A stretch of 64,000 bases of DNA from Cnuella takakiae (GTDB taxonomy: Bacteria; Bacteroidota; Bacteroidia; Chitinophagales; Chitinophagaceae): positions 178,146 through 242,145 of the forward strand of contig NZ_MTFE01000010.1 in assembly GCF_001953305.1 (NCBI RefSeq), given 5' to 3'. The notes under the pieces are model-generated. The model worked only from the letters and a program-made list of their open reading frames with translations. It made no database searches and had not been told where the DNA came from. Positions 51,952 through 61,000 of the stretch are shown one piece after another. The position numbers were made by a program, and so were the translations under genes. Each line of letters begins with the position of its first letter. Within the stretch, counting starts at the first letter, position 1.

Positions 51952-52761
51952 TCACTCCTTCCCAACCCCTATCAGTACGCCAAAGCTTCCATAATCACTT
52001 CTATCCGGCCCGTAAGCCCCCGACACACCGCCATCGAGGTACAATGCGCTGGTGCAGCCCTTATCGATAAAGTATTGGGCAAACTCCCGGAAGGTGACCC
52101 CAAAATCGCTTACTGCCAACACCACCTTCCCATCGGGGCGGATGCCTACCCCGTTACGGATGGTTTTGCGCCTGCTATGGGGCAGCATGGGATTGATACT
52201 GCCATCAAGCACCAGTATGGGCGCCGACTGGGTAGCAAAGCGCACGCCTTCGGCCTTAAACTGATCGATGGTTACCACATCGGCCTTACCATCGCGGAGC
52301 AGGAAAACACCCTGGGGTTGCAGGCCGAAATTTACCTTGGGATTGTTGTAGCGGCGTATGCCTTTCAGCTGCCGGCCATTTTCTATATACAAGCCTACGG
52401 GGCCATAGTTTTCCATAAACATCCCGCCATTCATGGCAAAGCGGGTATCGGGCGCTACGCGCAACAAAGTATCAAAGCTGTTGATGATCCTGCCCCCATG
52501 TTTCCAGTACATGCGAATGCTGCCGGGCGATGCGATATAACCATAACACAGGTCATTCAGCAATGCGCTGTCTTTAACCCGCACGGGCAATGTGTTTACG
52601 AGTGCCGTATCCTGTACATAGCTGGTAGATACGAGCAAACTATCCTGAGGGGCAATGACTGCGGCAACACCTTGCGTTGTGGCAGTGTCCCTTGTATGGC
52701 TGTTTTTACAGGATAGCAGGGCTGCCAGCAGCAGGAACCGGAAGCAGTAGTAAGGTTGCAT
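51952..52761 (-). CDS. Phosphodiester glycosidase (NAGPA domain) lipoprotein
   Basis: The protein has 269 residues. A lipoprotein signal ends LLLAALLSC (Cys 18). The rest is a NAGPA-type domain with FAMNGGMFMENYGPVGL, PQGVFLLRDGKADVV, SAPILVLDGSIN, TIRNGVGI and SALYLDGGVSG. The family uncovers or hydrolyses sugar phosphodiesters. In bacteria it is often an exopolysaccharide or cell-wall phosphodiester hydrolase. It probably acts on the outer or inner leaflet of the envelope. It is followed 119 bp upstream by a small secreted gene on the same strand. Confidence 0.9.
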   Translation of the reverse strand: MQPYYCFRFLLLAALLSCKNSHTRDTATTQGVAAVIAPQDSLLVSTSYVQDTALVNTLPVRVKDSALLNDLCYGYIASPGSIRMYWKHGGRIINSFDTLLRVAPDTRFAMNGGMFMENYGPVGLYIENGRQLKGIRRYNNPKVNFGLQPQGVFLLRDGKADVVTIDQFKAEGVRFATQSAPILVLDGSINPMLPHSRRKTIRNGVGIRPDGKVVLAVSDFGVTFREFAQYFIDKGCTSALYLDGGVSGAYGPDRSDYGSFGVLIGVGKE

Positions 52762-52880
52762 ATAGATAGTGTTGATTGATGGTGAAAATTATACCCTGGA
52801 AAACCTGCAGGCAAAGAGCTGCAAGCTTGTAGTTGGATAAATGAATACAGTTGCAGTGATTATGTACACCCATCAAACAT

Positions 52881-53222
52881 TTACCCGCCATGTTGATAGC
52901 AATATCCACCCGAACGGGCACTGCGGCTGCAGCGGCTGCCTTTCTGTGTAGTGGCATTGCATTGCCCGCCAGCTTGGGGTCTTACGGGTTGAACGCTGCC
53001 CAGTCCAGCGCCATCACCCGAAGGGTAACAGAAATCGCAAGGGTCTTTTCGCCTACGGATGGCAACACTACGCGCCACCCGCCTGATGCTGTGGGTACAA
53101 CGGTTCAGGCCTTGGCATTGCCTGTTGTGGTAGGCATGTGCATCTGGGCTAATACACAGTAAAACATCAGGCTCCTGCAGCAACCTCGTAAGCAGCAACA
53201 GAAACAATAGCAATAATTTCAC
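52881..53222 (-). CDS. Small exported protein with DUF5763-type C-terminus
   Basis: The protein has 113 residues with a hydrophobic leader (MKLLLLFLLLLTRLLQ). The middle has the Cys/His pattern LLCISPDAHAYHNRQCQGLNRCTH, and the end QCNATTQKGSRCSRSARSGG followed by YCYQH matches the Cys-rich DUF5763 tail. It is likely to bind metal. Function is unknown. It is 38 bp downstream of the CAP gene on the same strand and may be part of its transcript. Confidence 0.75.
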   Translation of the reverse strand: MKLLLLFLLLLTRLLQEPDVLLCISPDAHAYHNRQCQGLNRCTHSIRRVARSVAIRRRKDPCDFCYPSGDGAGLGSVQPVRPQAGGQCNATTQKGSRCSRSARSGGYCYQHGG

Positions 53223-53260
53223 AAGTTTGAATTCAGTTTAGATATAAAACAGTTAACACA

Positions 53261-53821
53261 TCAATGTTTGGCAATCAATACACAGGTGTAGCTGATATAA
53301 TTGCTGGCACCACCAGCCCATGCATAACCAATACCAATATCAACTAGACTGCGGCTCCAATCATTCAAACCCAGCAGGTGTGTGCGATGCCCGAATGAAG
53401 GAACCCCATCATCAACCAACAACATGGCAATAGCCTCTTTACCTGTCGTAGCCCCGGCAGCGCAAGACTCAAAGTAGTTGGCTGTTTTATCCTGTATCCA
53501 TGAAGGCTGCAGTTTGTAGCCTGCTTGGTTAATAAAATAGTTCATACCAAAACCATCAGGATTGGTATGGGCAAAATAATTTCGCGTAGCCATGTCCAAC
53601 GCCTTTTGTGCAGCAACCCTTGCTAGGGTATCGTTCCACTTCAGGGCAGGCATGGGTGGCAAACCTTTTAAAAATGAAAGGGTGTCTGCAAAAGCAGCTG
53701 GATGCATTCTGATTTCATTCAATAAGCTAAAGGCTGCTCTTGCTTCAGAAGGCCTGAGTTCTGGTGTTGCAGCCAATTTACTCACCAAAAAGGCTGTGAG
53801 GAATAAACAAATACGTATCAT
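53261..53821 (-). CDS. CAP/SCP domain secreted protein
   Basis: The protein has 186 residues with a signal peptide (MIRICLFLTAFLVSKLAA). A bacterial CAP domain fills the rest: LNEIRMHPAAFADTL, LKWNDTLARVAAQKALDMATRNYFAHT, GKEAIAMLLVDDGVPSFGHRTHLLG and DIGIGYAW. CAP-domain proteins have varied roles, including binding of sterols, lipids or peptidoglycan; the His and Glu cavity residues are present. It starts only 5 bp after the stop of the PorP gene, which indicates co-transcription with the adhesin. Confidence 0.9.
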   Translation of the reverse strand: MIRICLFLTAFLVSKLAATPELRPSEARAAFSLLNEIRMHPAAFADTLSFLKGLPPMPALKWNDTLARVAAQKALDMATRNYFAHTNPDGFGMNYFINQAGYKLQPSWIQDKTANYFESCAAGATTGKEAIAMLLVDDGVPSFGHRTHLLGLNDWSRSLVDIGIGYAWAGGASNYISYTCVLIAKH

Positions 53822-53826
53822 GGTAA

Positions 53827-54993
53827 TTAATAAAAATCTGCCGGGCAGCGCACCTTCGCTGCCGAACTGTTGCGGATGTTCAAAAAGCTCTTGTACGATA
53901 CCGTCAGTTCAAAGCCACCCCGAAACTGTGAGGCGGTGCGCAGCTTGCTTACATTTACATCATAGGTCAAACCTATTGCCAGTTTATACAGGTCCAGCTT
54001 TACCACCGGCACCACGGCATCGTTCCAACGGTAAAAGGCACCTACCGAAAAACCCATGCTCTGGTCTTCGTCTTCCTGCAACAGGTCGTGTTTGAAAAGG
54101 GCGCCACCCTGCCCCTGTCTGTTACCGCCCTGCATGAAATAATCGGCGTACAGGATCAGCCGGTCAAACTCGCTGGTGGCTACCGACAGGCCCGCATTGA
54201 GCACGTACTTTTTATTGAGCCGTATATCGCTGGTACGGGCAAAAGCCACCTTGGGTTGTGTGAAGTGGAAATAGGAAGCGCCCACATAATAGCGGGTATC
54301 ATAGCCCAGCACACTGCTGTACGACAGGCCTGCGGCGGCATCCCAGTAAGTAACATTGGTATTGCTAAACGTTTGCCTTGTAGGATTGGTAGGGCTGTAG
54401 GCGCCATTTACAAACTGGTCGTCAAAACTCAGTTTGGTAGGATCAAACCGTTGTTGCACCATACCGCCCAGGAAGCCGGCCGTGAGGTAGGCATCCCGGT
54501 CTTCATTCACCGATTTGTGGTAGGCCAGCAGGGGCAGAAACTGGGTACGCCCCAGCCGCGAGTCGCCGGCAATATCGTTGGTTATTTGTGCACCGATGCT
54601 GATATAATCGTTTGAGAATTCGGCAACGCCAAACTTCACCTCCGTACCCAGCGCCACGGTTTGGTAAGGCGTACTTACGCTGCCCCATTGGCTGCGGAAA
54701 GCACTGGTGGCCCGCACATCGCCTTTGTAGTTACCCGCCAGCGCCGGGTTGCGCAGCAGGGGCAGTTCGTAAAACTGTGAGAAGTTGATGTCCTGTGCCG
54801 CCGCCTGCTGTACTATGGTACAGCACACTAATCCAATGGCAAATGGCTGGAACCGGCCAGCATACCGCTGAACAACCGGCACATCCAAAGCAGGCCCCTT
54901 CCTGTCGTCCGTCGTCCCTCGTCCGTTGTTATAATTACGCCCCCTGCCAATCAATAGCACTATATATTTCATTATACAATTACCCAGCTCCAT
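53827..54993 (-). CDS. PorP/SprF family T9SS-associated outer-membrane protein
   Basis: The core begins at AQDINFSQFYELPLLRNPALAG and has the family's PorP/SprF features (NPALAGNYKGDVR, YRSQWGS-like FRSQWGSVSTPY, SIGAQITNDIAG, several Tyr/Gly-rich barrel strands). It is normally partnered with a large T9SS substrate, as SprF is with SprB. ATG 54993 lies 7 bp after the adhesin stop and gives 388 residues. However, the signal peptide (PFAIGLVCCTIVQQAAAQ) begins about residue 52, preceded by a segment translated from repeat DNA (54900-54930). A GTG start at 54882 would give a normal signal peptide. It is a barrel protein thought to anchor or help export the adhesin. Confidence 0.88.
   Translation of the reverse strand: MELGNCIMKYIVLLIGRGRNYNNGRGTTDDRKGPALDVPVVQRYAGRFQPFAIGLVCCTIVQQAAAQDINFSQFYELPLLRNPALAGNYKGDVRATSAFRSQWGSVSTPYQTVALGTEVKFGVAEFSNDYISIGAQITNDIAGDSRLGRTQFLPLLAYHKSVNEDRDAYLTAGFLGGMVQQRFDPTKLSFDDQFVNGAYSPTNPTRQTFSNTNVTYWDAAAGLSYSSVLGYDTRYYVGASYFHFTQPKVAFARTSDIRLNKKYVLNAGLSVATSEFDRLILYADYFMQGGNRQGQGGALFKHDLLQEDEDQSMGFSVGAFYRWNDAVVPVVKLDLYKLAIGLTYDVNVSKLRTASQFRGGFELTVSYKSFLNIRNSSAAKVRCPADFY
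54900..54930. repeat. GTCGTCCGTCGTCCCTCGTCC tract inside the 5' end of the PorP gene
   Basis: The minus strand reads GGACGAGGGACGACGGACGACAGG, a GACGGACGAC-type low-complexity element also found at 45579-45637. It lies between the initiation region of the gene and its signal peptide. Confidence 0.6.
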
Positions 54994-55000
54994 AAAACAG

Positions 55001-58000
55001 TTATTTCAGTAAAGAAGTATTTCCCTTATACGTATAAGTGCCGCCATTATCGCACACCACTTCGGCAGTGTACACATACACTTCAGGCTGGCCGGCTACG
55101 CCGCGCACCTTACCATCCCATCCATAGGTAGGATCATTGGGCCGAAAGCTGCTCTTTTCAAACACCACCTCGCCCCAGCGGTTGAACACCCGAAAGGTTT
55201 TCACCATGGCAATGCCTTTTCCGCGTACCATCAGGATATCGTTTACTCCATCGCCATCGGGTGTGAAAGCGTTGGGAATAAATACCTGGCTACCCTCACA
55301 AAACACCTTGATGTTAAGTGTATCGGTATCCACACAGCCATAAGGTGTTGTGCCTTTTACCGTATAAGTAATATCCTTGCGGATATAAGCGGTAGGCAGC
55401 GGACAGTTGGTACAACTGAGGTCGGTAGCAGGACTCCACTCCCAGGTGCGAATGGGCCCGTTTTGCACCACGGTGCGCAGGGGCAGCTGGGTACCCGTAG
55501 ACAGGGTAAGGTCTGGGCCCAGCGAAATGGTGGGCTCGGTGCCCACGGCAACGGTTACAAAGGCCGTATCGGTGAAACAGTTGAAGCCGTCGTAACCCAC
55601 TACGCGGTAAATGGTGGTGGCGTCGGGGCGTGCCAGCGGGTTGGCTATAGCGGCATTGCTCAGGCCTGTTGCCGGCGTCCAGCGGTAAGTGGTAGCGCCG
55701 CTTGCCTGCAAGAGGGTGGAGCTGCCGATACAGATGCTGTCGCTGGGCGAAACCCGCAGTTGCAAAGGTTGTATTACGGAAACCAATACGGTATCGGCTT
55801 GGCTGCAGCCTGCGCTGTTGGTACCCGTTACCACATAGGTGGTGGTAACCCGGGGTGCGGCAATGGGGTCGGCACAGTTGGTACAACTCAGCCCCGCAAT
55901 GGGCGACCAGCTGTACCGCGTTGCGCCTGTTGCGCTCAGTGCCGTTTGTTCACCCAGGCAAAGCCTTTTATCGGCACTCACACTTACGTCGGGCGAAGTA
56001 TTGATGGTGATGGTTTGCGATGCGGTATCGTAGCACCCGTTTACCGTTCCTACTGCCAGTTGCATATTATAAACACCCGCACGGGCAAAGGTGTAATCAA
56101 ATGCTGCGGTATTGCTTTGTACCCCGTTCGACAGGGACCAGTTGACGGACCCGATGGCATCTACAGCCCGGATACTGGACCGGAACTGCGTACTGCTTCG
56201 GGTACATGCCAGTGCCTGCGCGATGATATCAGCAGCAGGTATATCGTTTACCTTAACGGGTACAAAACGGGTAAGCGTATCCCGGCAACCACCCATGCTG
56301 GTGGTGATCAGTTGCACAGGGAAAGTACCCGAATTGACATAGGTATGCTGTGGCTGTACACCGGCCCCCGTTGCACCATCCCCAAACTTCCAGGTGGCTG
56401 CCGCCTGTCCCGAGTAGGCCCTTGCTCCCTCCCTGAACTGCAGGGTAGTACCGCCACAGAAACGGTCTTCCACAAAGGTGAAGTCGGCTTTTACCTTATC
56501 CACGCTGATAGAATCCGAGCCCTGCAGCAGCACACTGCAACCCGCCCTGTTGAGCAGGGTTACCGAAGGGCGGTACTTACCGCCATTAGCATAGGCATGG
56601 TATACCACATTGGTGGTGGTTTTCAGTACCACCCCATCGCCAAAGTTCCACACTAAGGTATCGGTACCCGAAGCCTGCACCTGGAAGCGAACGGCATTAT
56701 CATTACACAATATGGCGTTGCTGTATTGCAACACACCACGCGGACCATTGAGGGTAACGGTACGCTGGGTTTGGTACACACAACCGCCGGGTGCCTGTGC
56801 CACCAACTGCACCGCATAGATGCCGGCTTCTTTGAAAGTATGGGTCACCACATCGCCGGTGGCGGTAGTGCCATCGCCAAAATTCCAGACGGCACTGGTA
56901 GCAGGCGTATTGCGGTTGGTAAAGGTGACGGTCAGTGGTGCACAGGCACTTACGGTATCGAAGGCCGTAAACCAGCCCGCCTGGCTGCGTACCACGTTGA
57001 TCTGTTGTGCCACACTGTCGGGGCATACACTGCCCGCACTGTTGGCACGCAGGCTGGTCAGCAACACGGTATACAAACCTGGGTTGCGGTACTGGTGCAC
57101 CGGGTTAGTAGCCGTGGAGGTAGCGCCATCGCCAAACTGCCAGGCATACCCCGTGGCGCTGTCGCTGTTGTTCTGAAACTGCACGCCTTCTCCAATACAA
57201 AGGGTGTACTGGCCGGCATTGAAAGCAGCTTTGGGTTTGGGGTAAACGGTTACCGCTTCCGTGCTGCTGGTATCGGTACAGCCATTGGTGGCAAACAACC
57301 GCACAAGGTAGTTGCCCGGCTGGCGGTACAGGTGGCTTACGGTATCCTGGTTGCGGGTAGTGCTCAGGATATCGCCATCGCCAAAATCCCAGCGGAAGGA
57401 GGCGGCACCCCGGGTATTGTTGATAAAACGAACGGTATGGGGCGTACAACCAGCCTGCTCGTTGCCATTTACCGCAAAATCGAGCACAATGGTATTGGGT
57501 GATACCACCACGGCAAAACGGGCCGTATCGGTACCACAGGTATTGGTGGCAACCAGTTTTACAAAAAACGTATCGCGCACCGAAGTAATAAACGTGTGGC
57601 TGATGGTATCGGCATTGGACCTGTTGGCAATGGTGCCATCCCCAAAATCCCAGGTATAGCTGTTGCCGATACCCCGGGAGGTGTTGCGGAAGCTAACCTG
57701 CATGGGCGAGCAGCCCACGGTTTTGGAAGGGGTGAAAAGGGCCTTTGGCACTGACCCTACCCGCACCTGCTGGCTCACCCTGAAGGTGTCGCAGGCCGAT
57801 ATGGCATGTAGGGTAACGGTATAGGTGGTATCGCCAAAAGAAGGATTGGATGCAAAAAGGATGGCACCCGGCTGTGCCAGCGTGGAGCTGCGGCCATTGC
57901 CAAAGTTCCAGTAAAAACGGTACTGGCCGGCGTTGGGTGTGGTGTTGCTGAACTGCACCGTAAGCGGTCCGCAGCCACCCGTGGTGTTGAGGGTAAAGGC

Positions 58001-61000
58001 AGGTTGCGGGTTGGTATAGGTATAAAGGCGGCGCTCCATGCTGTCGGCCTTACAGCCATAGCGGCTGATGGCTTTGAGCTTGATATCCACAAAATCATTG
58101 CTGCCCTGTAGCACATAACCGGGAAAGCTGTTGCCGCTGCCCAGCAGGTTGCCGTTGGCGTACCACTGGTAGCTGCCGTTGCGGGTAGCATCGGGTTGCA
58201 GCACCACCACCGAACTGTTGATTGCAAAAGGCGCACATGCGGTATCCCGGCTAGTGCGAAAGGAAGCCACCGCATCGGGGTTGATGGTGATGATGACGGC
58301 CTGGCTGGTATTGCTTTGCGGCCCCGCGCAGAGGTTGGAAGCTACAATCCTCCGGAAATGAGTGGTAGCGCTGAGGGTACCGGGCTGGTAGTCGCGGGAT
58401 ACGGCGCCAGGGATAATCGTCCAGTTAACGCCATTGGCACTCTGCTCCCACTGGTACAGGAAAGCCCCGTTAGCACCCGCAGGATCGGAGCCCACCAACA
58501 GTTGGGTAGGGTTGCCGATACACAGGGTTTGGCTGGCGCTGATGGTATTGTTGGAAACGGCAGCCTGCACGGTTACCGCCACTTCCTGCCCCGGATCAGT
58601 ACAGGGCAAGGAACGCACCATGCGGCGTACAAAACCGCTTTGCAAAGGCGTATACACCAGGCTAGCGCTCGTTTGACCATTGATAGGCGACCAAGCCGCT
58701 CTATTGGTACTAAACTGCCATTCGTACTGGGGAGTACCATTGCCCCCAGTAGCAGGCTGCCCGGCGATGGTGATGTTTTGCCCCGAGCAGATGGTGAGGG
58801 GTGTGGTGGTGATGGTGTTGGTGAGGGCGGGCTTGATATCGATTGTAATGTCGTCCTGGGTAGGAGCACAACCCGGTGCGCCGGTAACCGTCCAATGGAA
58901 TACATAGGTATTTCCCAGCTGCAACCCATTGATCACAGTTGTAGGATTGGCCGGATCAACAATGGTAACCTGAGGCCCACTTTGCAGTTGCCATTGGCCG
59001 CTGCCAAAAGCGGGAGCTGTAGCCTGCATGGTATAGGAGCTCGCCGCACACAGATTTTGGTCGGGGCCCGCATTGGCCATGGGCGTGCCCGGCTTTACCG
59101 TTACTTGGAAACTAATAGGTGTGCCGGGACAGGAGGCAGCCCCCAGTTGGTACAGCGGGGTAAGAGTAATGGTAGCTACCAGGTCGGTGGTGCCGTTATT
59201 GGTAGCTGTAAATGCTGGGATTACAGCACCGCTGCCATTATTGAGGTTGATGCCGGTACCCGTTACCGTCCATTGGTACTGGATAACACTGTTGGTATAA
59301 TTGCCCGCGTCGTGCACCGGTGTAATGGCCGCCTGGCTGCCACCCGAGCAAAGGGTGATATCGGCAATGGGCTGTACTGTTACCAAGGGCAGCACCGTCA
59401 GGGTAAAGTTTACAGGCGTACCGGCACAGGAAATCCCATTGGCACTACGGGTAGAGGTAATGGTTATATTGGCTACCTCGGGCACCTTTCCGGCATTGGT
59501 GTTTATTGCAGTAAAAGCGGGCAGGGGTCCACTACCAGAAGCAGCGAGTCCAATGGCGGTGTTGCTATTGGTCCATGCATAACTAATGGTACCCGCGGGG
59601 GTAGCGGAGAAATTGAGGCCACCAAAATTGGCATCCTTGCACAGCACCTGGCTCGCGGGTGCTGCCAGCACCGGTACCGGGTTTACCAGTATCTCTATTA
59701 CTTCCGACTCCACACTGCAAATACTTGTTTTAGCAATGCGTTTGTAGTGCCGGGTAGCTGTTAGTACGGCAGGCTGGAAATCTTCGGAAGTGGCCCCGGC
59801 AATATTGGCCCATGTAGCGCCACCATCGGCCGACACCTGCCACTGGTAGGTAACGGATCCGCCACCACCCGTGGCGGTTTTGCCATCCAGCAATGAAGGA
59901 ACCTGGCCCGCACAAACCACGAGGTTGCCGGTGTGAAGTGCATAATCTGTAATAGCCGGAGCTACTAAAACTTCCACCACATTGGAAGCATTGTCGGCAC
60001 ATACCCCGCTGCTTACCATGCGGCGGAAATAGGTAGTTGCGCCCAACACACCCGGATCGTAAAAAGATTGTGTAGCACCGGCAATATTGGTCCAGTTGGC
60101 AGTACCGTCGGCGGACGATTGCCACTGGAAGCCATAATTACCCTGGCCGCCTGTGGGTGCCTGTGATGCCTGAAGGCGTGCTGATGGCGAACCCGCACAT
60201 ACGGCTGCAACAGCATTGATGTTGGATTGTACAATACCGGGCTGTACCTGTATCACCGTTGATGTGGCCGAACAGTTGGCTCCCTGGGTGATGCGCTGGT
60301 AATACCGGATGGCAGAAATGGCCGGAACGGTATAGTCTTCCCCTGTAGCGCCTGCGATAATCGTCCAGCCGGTACTGCCGTTGGCCGACTCCTGCCAGGT
60401 ATAAGTGATGGCACCACCGCCGCCAGTTGCAGTTTGACCGTCTATTACAACCGGAGACGGCCCGGTACAAATGGGTGTGGTGGTTGTGTTCAGGCCAAAG
60501 CCACTCAATGCGGGCTGTACGGTTACCACCACCACATTGGAAGGATTATCAACACAACTGCCACTGCTTACCAGCCTGCGGAAATGGGTGGTAGCCGTGA
60601 GTGCCCCGGGGTTATAGCTGCTGCTGGCGGCCCCTCCGATATTAGCCCATGTAGCACCTCCATCTGTTGAGGACTGCCATTGATAGGTAAAGGACCCCAA
60701 CCCACCACTGGGAGATTGGCTGGGATTAAGCGAATTCGCAGTGCTGCCCAGGCAGATGCTGTGACTACTGCCGATGCTGTTTCCGGTAATGGCAGCCTGC
60801 ACCTGCACCATAATGGTAGCTATAGGACTTATACAGGTACCATCTGTTTGGGTGATATAATAAGGGGTGTTAACCACAGTGTTCGTTAGCGGCGTTGGCG
60901 CCGTGGCACTTCCACCCGTAAGGTTGCTGTTGGTATACCAGGTAAGCGAATTGCCGGCCGCAGCCGTTGCGGTAAGTGGTGGGGCCGTGGTGTTCTGGCA

